A stretch of DNA of 64,000 nucleotides from Paenibacillus gallinarum (GTDB lineage: Bacteria > Bacillota > Bacilli > Paenibacillales > Paenibacillaceae): positions 189,654 to 253,653 of the forward strand of contig NZ_JACSQL010000007.1 of NCBI RefSeq assembly GCF_014836635.1. The letters are read 5' to 3'. A program made the position numbers and the translations under genes. The notes under the pieces are model-generated. The model searched no databases. It had not been told where the DNA came from and saw only the letters and a list, made by a program, of their open reading frames with translations. Shown here piece by piece: positions 9,026 to 18,035 of the stretch (positions are counted from its first letter, which is position 1; every line of letters starts with the position of its first letter).

Positions 9026-10009
9026 TTAGATCGGCTGACCAAATGATGTTGCTTTTTCTTTGAGCGCAGCTGTCAGTCTCTTTCTTAGATTCGTTAGCCA
9101 TTCAGGCTCATGATCCCATTTTTCTTCAGATGATTTTAAAATTCGCACATACCCATATAGATTCGCAAAGCGCCGGAATGCGGGTAAGAAAGTCTCAAGA
9201 TCATTTGAATATTCATATTCCGTGAGATAACCGTCCAAAAAGCTTTGTTTCTTCTGCTGGAATAACTCAATTGGAGTATAGTCCTGTAAACTGTCCAGTG
9301 CTTGCTCAATATCCATTCCATACCAGTGATACATTGCATCATCAAAATCAATGACATAACAGGATTTAGTATTTTCATCGTAAAATACGTTATCGTATTC
9401 AAAATCATAATGAATCAATCCATAATTTTTAGAAGATTTAGGAAGGGAAGCAAAATAGGATCTCAGTAATTTAATTTCTTTCTTTGCAGCCAATTCATCT
9501 GGGTTATCCTTCACCACTTCTTCCATCCAGTCTAACACATCGCTATAGGACCATCTCTTGAAATTACCAGGTGTGTATTGACTAGATAAGTAATGCAGCC
9601 TTCCCAATGCTTTTCCATAACTAAAAACGATTTCATCACTAAAATCCGTGTTACTAATCTGCTTGCCGAGTACACGCTTAAAAGCCGATGCATAGTATTC
9701 GCCCCACGGTGTGCTTACCTCAACAAGCTTCTCCCCATCCTTTGATGGAATCGATTCTAACACTCCATACTCTTTGCCAAGCAAGTACGAGATAAAATCA
9801 AGTTCTGCAACTATATTAGATTTCATTTTCTCTGCTGTAGGGGCAAACCGTAAGATCTGAGCCTTACCTTTGTCGATATACGGATAAATGGCGTTTGAGG
9901 ATATGCGATAATATGTAAACATTTCCTTTGATTCTTCATCAAAATGCCAATTATTTAAAATCATTTCTGCTAAGTCTTCATTATTGAATAAGTACTTCAG
10001 TTGTAACAT
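9026..10009 (-). CDS. APH-family phosphotransferase
   Basis: 327-aa protein of the APH/YerI-like kinase fold. The catalytic loop is LIHYDFEYDNVFYD and the metal-binding motif is CYVIDFDDAMYHWYGMDIE. It resembles the homoserine-kinase/RdoA branch more than antibiotic kinases. The stop lies 20 nt before the HAD hydrolase start, so a kinase-phosphatase pair in one operon is likely. The substrate is unknown. The start follows GAGGAG at 12-nt spacing. Confidence 0.82.
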   Translation of the reverse strand: MLQLKYLFNNEDLAEMILNNWHFDEESKEMFTYYRISSNAIYPYIDKGKAQILRFAPTAEKMKSNIVAELDFISYLLGKEYGVLESIPSKDGEKLVEVSTPWGEYYASAFKRVLGKQISNTDFSDEIVFSYGKALGRLHYLSSQYTPGNFKRWSYSDVLDWMEEVVKDNPDELAAKKEIKLLRSYFASLPKSSKNYGLIHYDFEYDNVFYDENTKSCYVIDFDDAMYHWYGMDIEQALDSLQDYTPIELFQQKKQSFLDGYLTEYEYSNDLETFLPAFRRFANLYGYVRILKSSEEKWDHEPEWLTNLRKRLTAALKEKATSFGQPI

Positions 10010-10281
10010 AGATTCGCATCGCTCCTCATATCAGATATATTCAGCTAACATCGATTTTTCTTATGTTGAGCATAACATAAACCGTCATCGTACTATGGGG
10101 AGAATATGACTATAACTGAATTTAACTATTCAATATATTATTGTAGATACTCTAAACAAATGTTAAAATATGGTTCTTCAATGGGGTGCAAAACTATTTT
10201 TTCCACAGTGTATATGTTCTTGAGTTGTAGGGTGATGTTTTATATCAATTTTGATTCTTAGTAGGTTAGGAGGCGTATTTT

Positions 10282-10869
10282 ATGCAAAAGGGCAAGAAAA
10301 TTGGGATTCTATTCTTACTGATCACCATACTGTTAAGCGGTTGCATCTCAAAAGTAGCTTCTTCAAAAGAAGAGAAAATAGTGCCACTTGTTGAAGAACC
10401 TCAACCTCAAATAGAAGCTAATGATAACGAAGATTCAGAAAGTAAAGTTGAACTCGTTATCGGACCTAATGATATCCCTCCCGTCGAGGAGAGTAAGTTT
10501 AATGAAGGTGTGTTTATCGAATGGGTTGATGTAGAGAATAAAATGGACAAAGGGGCCATAGTAACGCTACAAACGGTGCTAGAAGCTATTATTAATCAAG
10601 ATCTTACAACGTATGCTGCGCAGCTGAGATCTGATGTAAAGGATAGCGTACCTATAACGGGACAAGAAATCTTTTTTTCAGAAAATAAAGATAAAAAGTT
10701 TATGTTTTATGATCTCCATACCATAGAGAAAGTGTATAAAACAAAATCAGAGTATTACTATAATGTAGTCGTTATTTGTATGGAATCGTCAGATGATCTA
10801 ACGCAGCAATCCTATTCATTTGTAATTACGAAAAAGGATGAAGAATGGAAGCTTTATATGGTTGATTAA
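10282..10869 (+). CDS. Hypothetical lipoprotein
   Basis: 195-aa secreted lipoprotein. The signal peptide has a lipobox ILLSGC near residue 21 and is followed by an acidic, Glu/Asp-rich linker (about residues 30-70). The C-terminal half (about 85-195) contains TVLEAIINQDLTTYAAQLRS and ends in a beta strand typical of NTF2-like or DUF4878-like lipoprotein domains; this fold call is a guess. The ribosome binding site is AGGAGGCG. It converges with the next gene, which ends 4 bases away. Confidence 0.8.
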   Translation: MQKGKKIGILFLLITILLSGCISKVASSKEEKIVPLVEEPQPQIEANDNEDSESKVELVIGPNDIPPVEESKFNEGVFIEWVDVENKMDKGAIVTLQTVLEAIINQDLTTYAAQLRSDVKDSVPITGQEIFFSENKDKKFMFYDLHTIEKVYKTKSEYYYNVVVICMESSDDLTQQSYSFVITKKDEEWKLYMVD

Positions 10870-10873
10870 TAAA

Positions 10874-11386
10874 TTATTTTATAACATCAGAAACGGATGA
10901 ACCCATTTTTCCAGTAAATTCTCCATTAACTTTATAACCGGCACCACTCCATTGAAGTATATACTCTCCACTACGCATTCCTTGTTCGAAACCCTCTTCA
11001 AAATTTGTCCACGTCAGAGAGCTGCTTCCATCAATCTCTCTAGCAAAATATAACTTATTCGTACTTTTGTGCGTTAAGCTAACCCTCACTGGATGACGGC
11101 TTTTGTTTTCTAAAGAAAGTTTAAGATGACCATATCCCGCATTTACAGTAAAATACTTTGATACAACCGCACCTCCCTTTGCGGTATCGCCAATGGGGTT
11201 CGGCTTATCATCAGAAGTAGTGCTTTCTAAGTGATCCTCGATAGGAGGATGCGTAATAGGACTCTCTATTTCACTAGATTCAGGAGTTACCTTCTCCGGA
11301 GTTGTACTTGTGGAAGCAAAAGCAATCATCGCTGTTGTTGCCATAGCTAAAGATAATGTCGCAATAAAAGCACGTTTTCTCTTCAT
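10874..11386 (-). CDS. Small secreted protein, unknown function
   Basis: About 170 aa after choosing ATG 11386, which has GGAGG upstream and begins a clear signal peptide (KRKRAFIATLSLAMATTAM, cleavage near AFAS). Longer in-frame starts lack a ribosome binding site. The mature protein has a Thr/Pro/Ser-rich spacer and a C-terminal domain of alternating beta strands (HLKLSLENKSRHPVRVSLTH onward) that looks like a small beta-sandwich on the cell surface or in the medium. Its build is similar to the secreted protein at 41085-41483. No family recognised. Confidence 0.75.
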   Translation of the reverse strand: MKRKRAFIATLSLAMATTAMIAFASTSTTPEKVTPESSEIESPITHPPIEDHLESTTSDDKPNPIGDTAKGGAVVSKYFTVNAGYGHLKLSLENKSRHPVRVSLTHKSTNKLYFAREIDGSSSLTWTNFEEGFEQGMRSGEYILQWSGAGYKVNGEFTGKMGSSVSDVIK

Positions 11387-11545
11387 ATAAATGAACCTCC
11401 AGTATTTCTGTGTTGTTGCTATATAAACTTTTGTTTCTATCCCATTAAATAGATATCCACTAGCTATATGTCTATTAAAACACTTAATGAAGCAATAATG
11501 TTCGATGCAATCCATAAATAATCTCTAATCCTTCAAAACTATAGC

Positions 11546-11579
11546 AAAAAAAGGCTGCTAGATTTACCAGCAGCCTTTT
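11546..11579. terminator. Bidirectional intrinsic terminator after nikE
   Basis: The 7-bp stem GGCTGCT/AGCAGCC with a 9-base loop has A and T runs on both sides. It lies about 45 bases past the nikE stop on the minus strand. Confidence 0.85.
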
Positions 11580-11621
11580 ACCATCCTATATTCTATTCCC
11601 CGCCTTAACCCATGCAACCGA

Positions 11622-12377
11622 TTAGACATAAAATGAAATAACGGAATCCAGCAGTTTTTTTGCGTAGTCGTTCTGAACCTCAGAGAGGTTGCTAGATGCA
11701 ATCTGCTCTACAATTTGGCCATTCTCCATAAACATGACTCGATCACATAAATGGGATACGGCTTGCAGATCGTGGGCGATGAAGAGAATGGTCATATTAT
11801 CGTTTTCCTTCAGCCTGTACAGCAGCTCCATAATTTGCGACTGTGTTGACACATCAAGTGAACTAATCGCTTCATCCAGCACTAGAAATCTAGGATTTCT
11901 ACTAATCGCCCTCGCGATACACACTCTTTGTAATTCGCCGCCGCTTAGTTCATGGGGATACCGATTTGCCACCGATAAAGGGAGTCCGACTTTTTGTAAC
12001 AAGTATTCCACTTGTTCCTGAATTCCTCCAGCTGTTCCAAAGGCTCGAAGCAGCTCACTAATGACGTCACTCACTTTATAATATGGATTAGCGGACGAGG
12101 TATAATCTTGAAAAACGACGCTCATTTGTCCTTTGTTTTCTTTGATCCATGTGGTTACCTCTTTGTCTTCCATACGTATGGAGCCGGCGTCTGCTTTTTC
12201 AAGACCTAAGATGAGTCTGCCTAACGTACTTTTTCCGCTTCCGCTCTCTCCAACCAAGCCCACACATTCGCCTGCACGTATACGAAAAGAGACATCCTGT
12301 AATACATTCAGCTTCTCTTTTCTAAAACCATTTCCTGATTTTTTATAGTTCTTATATACATTCTTTACTTCAAGCAT
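11622..12377 (-). CDS. nikE: Nickel/peptide ABC transporter ATPase (NikE-like)
   Basis: 251-aa ATPase with Walker A GLVGESGSGKST, signature motif LSGGELQRV and Walker B FLVLDEAISSLD. It is the second of two ATPases expected in a Nik/Opp/Dpp-type importer. The ATG overlaps the nikD stop as TAATG, showing translational coupling. Last gene of the operon, followed by a strong terminator. Assignment as NikE rather than DppF/OppF rests mainly on the NikA-like binding protein in the same operon. Confidence 0.82.
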   Translation of the reverse strand: MLEVKNVYKNYKKSGNGFRKEKLNVLQDVSFRIRAGECVGLVGESGSGKSTLGRLILGLEKADAGSIRMEDKEVTTWIKENKGQMSVVFQDYTSSANPYYKVSDVISELLRAFGTAGGIQEQVEYLLQKVGLPLSVANRYPHELSGGELQRVCIARAISRNPRFLVLDEAISSLDVSTQSQIMELLYRLKENDNMTILFIAHDLQAVSHLCDRVMFMENGQIVEQIASSNLSEVQNDYAKKLLDSVISFYV

Positions 12378-13198
12378 TACACAGGATCATCCTTTCTCAT
12401 CGCATCTGAAAAGGACTTCGTTAATTGTTCTCGGGTATGAATTAAAAACTTCGTATACTCCTGCTCTGGGTTTGAAAATACATCTTCTATTTTTCCGTAC
12501 TCGACTTGTTTGCCTTCTTTCATGACAAGTACCGTTTGCGCTAGTCTTTGTACAACACCGAGGTCATGTGATATAAAAAGAACAGCCGTATCGAGTTCAC
12601 TTCTCAGTCGTTCAAACTCTTTTACTACCTCATTTTGCGTGATAGAATCAAGCGCTGTTGTAGGTTCATCCGCAATAATAATATCCGGTTTCACTGCCAT
12701 CGCAATAGCAATCATACACCGCTGCAGCATACCGCCTGATAACTGATGCGGGTATTTCTTCAGCACTTGTTCTGGCTCTTTAATTTGCATCTTCTCAAGC
12801 TCTATAATAGAGAGAATTCTCGCTTCTTTTTTCGATATTTCGAGGTTCTCACACAAGGTCTCGATCATTTGACTTCCCATTGTATATAAAGGATCAAAGG
12901 CAGACATCGCGTCTTGCAAGATCATGCAGATCCGCTTGCCTCTTATCTTTCTCATCTCTTTCTTACCTAGCTGCAATAGATCATCGCCATGAAAATAAAC
13001 ATGCCCCGTAACCTTCAGTGAGGGCTGAGTTAGTCCCAGTATAGCCTTTGTGGTAATGGACTTACCACTCCCACTTTCACCCACAATACCAAGACAATGA
13101 TTGCGATCTAACGTAAAATTCACATTTTCTACGAGGACTGTTTTTTTTCGCTCATCTGTAATGGATAAGCCATTTACTTCTAACACATTCAAGTTCAT
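12377..13198 (-). CDS. nikD: Nickel/peptide ABC transporter ATPase (NikD-like)
   Basis: About 273-aa ATPase with Walker A GIVGESGSGKS, signature LSGGMLQRC and Walker B DIIIADEPTTALD. The start was placed at ATG 13198, after AAGGGGTGAG and 1 nt past the nikC stop; a longer frame reaches into nikC without need. It pairs with NikE to energise the importer. Confidence 0.85.
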   Translation of the reverse strand: MNLNVLEVNGLSITDERKKTVLVENVNFTLDRNHCLGIVGESGSGKSITTKAILGLTQPSLKVTGHVYFHGDDLLQLGKKEMRKIRGKRICMILQDAMSAFDPLYTMGSQMIETLCENLEISKKEARILSIIELEKMQIKEPEQVLKKYPHQLSGGMLQRCMIAIAMAVKPDIIIADEPTTALDSITQNEVVKEFERLRSELDTAVLFISHDLGVVQRLAQTVLVMKEGKQVEYGKIEDVFSNPEQEYTKFLIHTREQLTKSFSDAMRKDDPV

Positions 13199-13199
13199 C

Positions 13200-14036
13200 T
13201 CACCCCTTCTTCGTTCCGCGTTTCGTATCAAAGGCATCTTGCAGGCTATCCCCTACGAAATGAAAAGCCGCTACTACAAGCAGAATCGCTATTCCAGGAG
13301 CAAGCATTTGATAAGGATGTACAATCATCACATTTTTTGCTTCATTAAGCATCATACCCCACTCTGGTGTTGGAGCTTGTACTCCTAATCCTAAGAAAGA
13401 CAGCGCTGAAATGACCAAGATGACAGATCCCGTATCCAGTGTGGCTAAAACTGCGATTTCTCCGGCTGCTCCCGGTAAAATATGCGTTTTTACAATATGT
13501 CCTGTACTGCAACCTGACACTTTGGCAAACCGAATATAATTTTTGTCGGTATATTTTAATACGATGGTACGTATCATGCGAGTGTACCAAGCCCATTTTG
13601 CGATAATACTTGCGATAATTACATTGAATAAACCCGGACCCATCATCCCAACAATCGCTAGAATCATCACTTCACTGGGAAAAGATAAAAACACATCACA
13701 TATTCTCATAATGAGTTCATCTACTTTGCCTCGTGAAATCCCGGCGATGACTCCTAGAATTGTACCTATGATAATGGTTACTGCCATTGCTAATAAGGAA
13801 GTAAATACCGTGGTGCGTATCCCATAAAGTAATCTTGACAAGATACAGCGCCCAAGCTGATCCGTACCTAACGGATAAGTCATACTCATCCCTGCAAATT
13901 TCTCTTTTACGTTGGTTTCAATGGGGTTATGCGGTGCAATCATCGGTGCGAATACCCCAGCTAAAATGACAACAAATAGAAATCCTATACATACCATCGC
14001 TAGACGATCTTTCTTTAATCTATTTATTACCCCCAC
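13200..14036 (-). CDS. nikC: Nickel/peptide ABC transporter permease (NikC-like)
   Basis: 278-aa membrane protein of the DppC/NikC family. It has the N-terminal helix, the PHNPIETNVKEKF segment, TYPLGTDQLGRCILSRLLYG (a family hallmark) and the EAA-like loop around SALSFLGLGVQAPTPEWGMM. The start is GTG 14036, just after the nikB stop with GAGG at 7 nt. Confidence 0.88.
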   Translation of the reverse strand: MGVINRLKKDRLAMVCIGFLFVVILAGVFAPMIAPHNPIETNVKEKFAGMSMTYPLGTDQLGRCILSRLLYGIRTTVFTSLLAMAVTIIIGTILGVIAGISRGKVDELIMRICDVFLSFPSEVMILAIVGMMGPGLFNVIIASIIAKWAWYTRMIRTIVLKYTDKNYIRFAKVSGCSTGHIVKTHILPGAAGEIAVLATLDTGSVILVISALSFLGLGVQAPTPEWGMMLNEAKNVMIVHPYQMLAPGIAILLVVAAFHFVGDSLQDAFDTKRGTKKG

Positions 14037-14038
14037 GG

Positions 14039-14968
14039 TTAAGCCTCTTTTCTAAGTCTTGGATCTAATAACATCGTAATGATATCAACGAGTAAATTAC
14101 AGCCTACAAATAATACAGCCATAAGAAGTACATAAGCTTGAATGATTGGATAATCGTGATTAAATATCGCTGTAATACATAAACGGCCTACCCCTGGCCA
14201 CGCAAAGATGTTCTCCACGATAACCGTACCTGCGATAAGTTTAGGAATGGACATGCCAAGTGCAGCAATCGAGGATTGCAGAGAGTTTTTAAATATATGT
14301 TCGAAAATCTTTCGTTCCTTTAAGCCGCGAGCTTTTGCATACAGCACGTAATTCTCCAGTTTGTTCTTCACCATGTTATTTCGCAGCAGTCTTACGTAAG
14401 TTGATATATAGGCAAAAGAAAGAGTAACGGCCGGAAGAATAACGGAGCTCGGCGACTCCATACCACTCGTTGGCAGTAAATTTAGTTTTACTGCAAATAA
14501 CCACATGAGGAGTAGGCCAATCCAAAAGCTTGGTATTGCCTCTGATACAAAAACCATTCCTCTTATGAAACGGTCAATGATCGTACCCTCATATACTGTA
14601 CATATGACTGCGGCCACGATGCTAACCGTCAAAATAATCGCTAGTGACACCAATGCTAAATGCAGAGTCGCTGGAATTGCTCGGCTCATTTCGCTAATGA
14701 CCGGTTTGTTCGTAATATAACTGTTACCAAAATCTCCTTGCAGACTGTCTACTACCCATGCTATATATCTTTCAATAAATGATTTGTCGAGGCCAAGTTC
14801 TGTGCGCATTTCAGCAACCGCTGCTTCTGTCGGTGTTATTTCATTCACACGAAGTGCGACTTCAGCCGGGTCACTTGGACTTAAATTAATCAGAATAAAA
14901 GATAAAAAGGATATACCTAATAAGATGGGTATCATGCTTAGCAATCGTTTTATAATGTAATTTCCCAT
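14039..14968 (-). CDS. nikB: Nickel/peptide ABC transporter permease (NikB-like)
   Basis: 309-aa permease of the DppB/NikB family. It begins MGNYIIKRLLSMIPILLGIS and contains the periplasmic-side loop with LNLLPTSGM and the C-terminal ENIFAWPGVGRL motif typical of this family. Six membrane helices are predicted. The ribosome binding site is GGGAGAATC. It follows nikA after about 65 bases and forms the translocation pore with NikC. Confidence 0.9.
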   Translation of the reverse strand: MGNYIIKRLLSMIPILLGISFLSFILINLSPSDPAEVALRVNEITPTEAAVAEMRTELGLDKSFIERYIAWVVDSLQGDFGNSYITNKPVISEMSRAIPATLHLALVSLAIILTVSIVAAVICTVYEGTIIDRFIRGMVFVSEAIPSFWIGLLLMWLFAVKLNLLPTSGMESPSSVILPAVTLSFAYISTYVRLLRNNMVKNKLENYVLYAKARGLKERKIFEHIFKNSLQSSIAALGMSIPKLIAGTVIVENIFAWPGVGRLCITAIFNHDYPIIQAYVLLMAVLFVGCNLLVDIITMLLDPRLRKEA

Positions 14969-15033
14969 TTCGTGATTCTCCCTAAAATGAATGAAAAAGA
15001 CAGATTCTTGAGATCTGCCTTTTTCACCTTAAA

Positions 15034-16632
15034 TTATGATTGTTCGAAATACATCTTTTCAAATGGTATCTCGTATTGGGAAACATTAAATGTTACACCT
15101 TTTAACTCAGGAACATAAACCGCTTTTGTACGCGAATACGTTAGAGGAATATATATTCCCTCATCATGTATATAGGAGAGAATATCTCTATACATCGCCT
15201 GACGCTTCTCTTCACTTGCCTCAATCATCACTGCTGTAATGGTATCATCTAACCATTCTTTTTTATCCAGTCCGATCTGTGCTTGATAATCACCATGTGC
15301 CGGAATTCTCCATGAGGATAGATAAGATTGAGGGTCATACGGGGTACCCCATGATAAGGAGTACATGAGATCAAAATCACCAGATTTTTGGCGATCTAAA
15401 AATGCCTGTTTCTCTTCACCCATTATTTTTAAATCTGCCCCTACATTTCTTAAATCGCTCTGGATGAATTCACTAATTGTTTTTTCTTGCGCATTGTTAG
15501 AATTATAGTAAATAGAAAGCTCTAACTTCTTTCCATCCTTATATCGATAGCCGTCATTACCGAGTGCCCAGCCCGCCTCATCTAAAAGTTTGTTTGCCTC
15601 ATCTGGGTCAAATGATCTTACCTCTAAATTCAGATCACTATAGGGTACCGTTGACGAGAGTAACGTATCTGCCACAGATTCCGAACCATTCAAAATCTCA
15701 TCAGCGATGGACTTTTTATCAATTGCATATTGAAAAGCTTCACGGACTTTAACATCACCTGTAATCGGTTTGTTCGAGTTGAGTAGAATAGCTCTAGAAG
15801 CAACCGGTTTACTTATATCTGTTGTATATTGACCTTGTTCTTCTAATGCTTTGAACGAGTCAATATCAATCATATCGCCGTCAGCACCAAAAATCAGATC
15901 CACTTCTCCTTTTTGAAGAGCAAGCAAGATCGTTTGCGGATCCGGCATAACCTTCCACTTCACCGTAGAGACTTTTGGTTTTTCACCCCAATAATTTTCA
16001 TTAGCCGTAAATACCGCATATTGCCCCTCTTTATGTTCCGTTAACACCCAAGGACCTGTCCCTGCATAGCTACTAACTCCATCCTTTGTCTCCCCATCAA
16101 TAAAAGATTTGGGCGAGATAAATCGGAATGGACGAGTAAGACCAAGTTCAGTTAAAGCGGGATAGTAGGGATGCTTTAATACAAGTTTATATGTATATTC
16201 ATCGACTACCACGTTTTCTTTGATCTCATTTACCATATCAAGCCAAGCATGGCGTTCACTATTTTTTAATATTGCATCCATGTTTAACTTTACAGCTTCC
16301 GCATTAAAAGGCTCTCCATCGGTAAAAGTAACACCTTGTCTTAGATGAAAGGTATACTCTAACCCGTCTTCTGAAATGTCCCAACTTTCAGCTAGAGCAG
16401 GTTTTACGCCCTCTTCCGTATTGATGACAAGTGATTCAAACACCATATTTTGGGCTGACATTTCCCCACTATATAAATGAGGGTTGATATCTCTTATATC
16501 TTTTGTGCTGGCATAGACAATTTCATCGCGTGAACGATCTTCCGTGCTAGCATCATTTCCCCCTTGACATCCTGTAACGAATACCATGAGTAAACCGAGT
16601 AATAAGGTCATACTGATCTGTAATTTCTTCAC
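15034..16632 (-). CDS. nikA: Nickel ABC transporter substrate-binding lipoprotein (NikA-like)
   Basis: 532-aa family-5 binding protein with a lipobox FVTGC near residue 22. Stretches match E. coli NikA closely by recall: NPHLYSGEMSAQNMVFESLV, ERHAWLDMVNEI, ALTELGLTRPFRFISPKSF, NENYWGEKP and WGTPYDPQSYLSSWRIPAHG. These go beyond generic oligopeptide-binding proteins, so nickel (as an Ni-histidine or opine complex) is the best substrate guess. No cntKLM opine-metallophore genes are in the window, which argues against a Cnt-type system. GTG start after AAAAGGGAGC. Confidence 0.87.
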   Translation of the reverse strand: MKKLQISMTLLLGLLMVFVTGCQGGNDASTEDRSRDEIVYASTKDIRDINPHLYSGEMSAQNMVFESLVINTEEGVKPALAESWDISEDGLEYTFHLRQGVTFTDGEPFNAEAVKLNMDAILKNSERHAWLDMVNEIKENVVVDEYTYKLVLKHPYYPALTELGLTRPFRFISPKSFIDGETKDGVSSYAGTGPWVLTEHKEGQYAVFTANENYWGEKPKVSTVKWKVMPDPQTILLALQKGEVDLIFGADGDMIDIDSFKALEEQGQYTTDISKPVASRAILLNSNKPITGDVKVREAFQYAIDKKSIADEILNGSESVADTLLSSTVPYSDLNLEVRSFDPDEANKLLDEAGWALGNDGYRYKDGKKLELSIYYNSNNAQEKTISEFIQSDLRNVGADLKIMGEEKQAFLDRQKSGDFDLMYSLSWGTPYDPQSYLSSWRIPAHGDYQAQIGLDKKEWLDDTITAVMIEASEEKRQAMYRDILSYIHDEGIYIPLTYSRTKAVYVPELKGVTFNVSQYEIPFEKMYFEQS

Positions 16633-16667
16633 TTCGTGTGCTCCCTTTTTGTTATAAAAGTATGGTC

Positions 16668-17198
16668 CTATCCATGATGCTGTTCTACTTGTAAATCCAT
16701 ATGAAGTGTATTCCAGATTGGATCATCTTCAGCTAGCCTTTCTTCAAAACCTTTTGACTTCCAAAATGGGATTGCACCCGGCAAAAACGGATGGGTATGC
16801 AAATATAGCGTTTCATAGCCAGTCTGCTTACAATATTGCAACGCTTCTTGAAATAAGACCGACCCCAGACCGAATCTCCTATATTCCGGATCAACGTAGC
16901 ATTTAACGATTTCTGCGGTTTTACTATGATGATAGAATCGATCCAGTTGCTGAAATCTTCCATCATATGGAGTAATCGCGATGGTTCCAATCACCGTTCC
17001 ATCCTCAAAAAAAGCAGCAAAAATCGCTGCATCGTCCTGTTCCATATAATATTCATTAAAATTAAGTAGGTCTGGCGGAAGCTCATCCTGAGTTAACATC
17101 GGGAAGATTTCTTTACGTACCCTCATCATAAATTCGACGATTTGGTCACGTTCATCAGCTTGCACTTTTCTAATTCTATATGGCTGCTGTATTTTCAT
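16668..17198 (-). CDS. GNAT-family N-acetyltransferase
   Basis: 176-aa acetyltransferase. The acetyl-CoA-binding motif A is YVDPEYRRFGLGSVLFQEAL (about residues 101-120), with a preceding beta strand AEIVKCYV. The stop is 35 nt from the nikA start, so it is likely the first gene of the nik operon. Whether it modifies a metal chelator or is unrelated cannot be told. Substrates of this branch are usually small amines or amino acids. Confidence 0.85.
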   Translation of the reverse strand: MKIQQPYRIRKVQADERDQIVEFMMRVRKEIFPMLTQDELPPDLLNFNEYYMEQDDAAIFAAFFEDGTVIGTIAITPYDGRFQQLDRFYHHSKTAEIVKCYVDPEYRRFGLGSVLFQEALQYCKQTGYETLYLHTHPFLPGAIPFWKSKGFEERLAEDDPIWNTLHMDLQVEQHHG

Positions 17199-17241
17199 TT
17201 TCTATCAAACTTCCCCTTATCCTAAACATTTCTATGGATTA

Positions 17242-17270
17242 ATATTATTAGTCACAAAGCGAAAATTCAA
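17242..17270 (-). promoter_or_regulatory. Possible promoter of the GNAT-nik operon
   Basis: On the minus strand TTGAAT (17265-17270) is separated by 17 bases from TAATAT (17242-17247), about 45 bases upstream of the GNAT start. An AT-rich partial palindrome (TAATAATATTA) overlaps the -10 and could be an operator. Confidence 0.4.
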
Positions 17271-17344
17271 GTTTTATGAGCAGTTTCGACATCTTACGCA
17301 CAAGAATAGAACAAACCTTACAATATATGGTTTGCCAGTGATGT

Positions 17345-18007
17345 TTACAATGACATATCTTGCCCATACCTCGCAAGGTAGGCCTCTTTTTCTTTGTAAT
17401 CCTTCATTATACTTCCGACTCGTCTCCAAAAAGAACGATCATGATTCATATGCAGCAGATGGCAGAGTTCATGAATCACGACATAATCGATGACCTCAAG
17501 CGGCGCCATGGCGAGACGGTAATTAAAAGTAAGCTGTTTCGCCGAGTTACAGCTCCCCCACTTCGTCCTGGATTCCTCTATGACAAAGGATTTGGGCGTA
17601 ACTTTTAGCTGCTTCTGATAGATTTTGATACGTTCGCTAATCACTTTCTTACAGCTTGTGAAGTAAAATTTCTTTAAATCAGCTCGTAACTCTTCTTCTG
17701 TTCGTCCCTGCGTCTCAATCAATTCGTGCAAGAAATAATACTTTCCAAGATGAAGGAACTTCCCTTCTTCTTCGTATTCTCTTATCTTTGACGGAGTACG
17801 AGCAGCTTCAATCGCGCGGAGTTGTTTTACAATCTTATCTCCTTGCTGTCGTACGGCGTTCATGATTACCTCATCTTCTGTATGCTTTGGTGCTTTCACG
17901 ATGATCAGGCCCGAAGGATAGATCTGAATCGAAAGTTTTTTGCGTGGACCGTATTCCACATGAAATTCAATTTGCCGGTTGTCTAGTTCAATTTTCATCA
18001 TCAACAT
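17345..18007 (-). CDS. YgjP-like zinc metallopeptidase domain protein
   Basis: About 220 aa of the YgjP/DUF45 (M48-like) family. The zinc site is VVIHELCHLLHMNHDRSFW, with HExxH plus the downstream His and the following W-rich helix. The conserved SRTKWGSCNSAKQLTFNYRL segment precedes it, as in the family. The start was taken at 18007 because the longer frame runs into the AraC gene; there is no strong ribosome binding site and ATG 17998 is the alternative. Members are cytoplasmic, often linked to restriction systems or standing alone; function is unproven. It lies 28 bases after the AraC regulator and is probably cotranscribed. Confidence 0.82.
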   Translation of the reverse strand: MLMMKIELDNRQIEFHVEYGPRKKLSIQIYPSGLIIVKAPKHTEDEVIMNAVRQQGDKIVKQLRAIEAARTPSKIREYEEEGKFLHLGKYYFLHELIETQGRTEEELRADLKKFYFTSCKKVISERIKIYQKQLKVTPKSFVIEESRTKWGSCNSAKQLTFNYRLAMAPLEVIDYVVIHELCHLLHMNHDRSFWRRVGSIMKDYKEKEAYLARYGQDMSL

Positions 18008-18035
18008 CGTTTCTATATATTTTTTCTCTATATTA

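Noticed and set aside
17281..17345. CAAACC/GGTTTG hairpin after the YgjP-like gene as a terminator
   Set aside because: The stem has only 6 bp, the loop is long and the T-run is broken; too weak to list.
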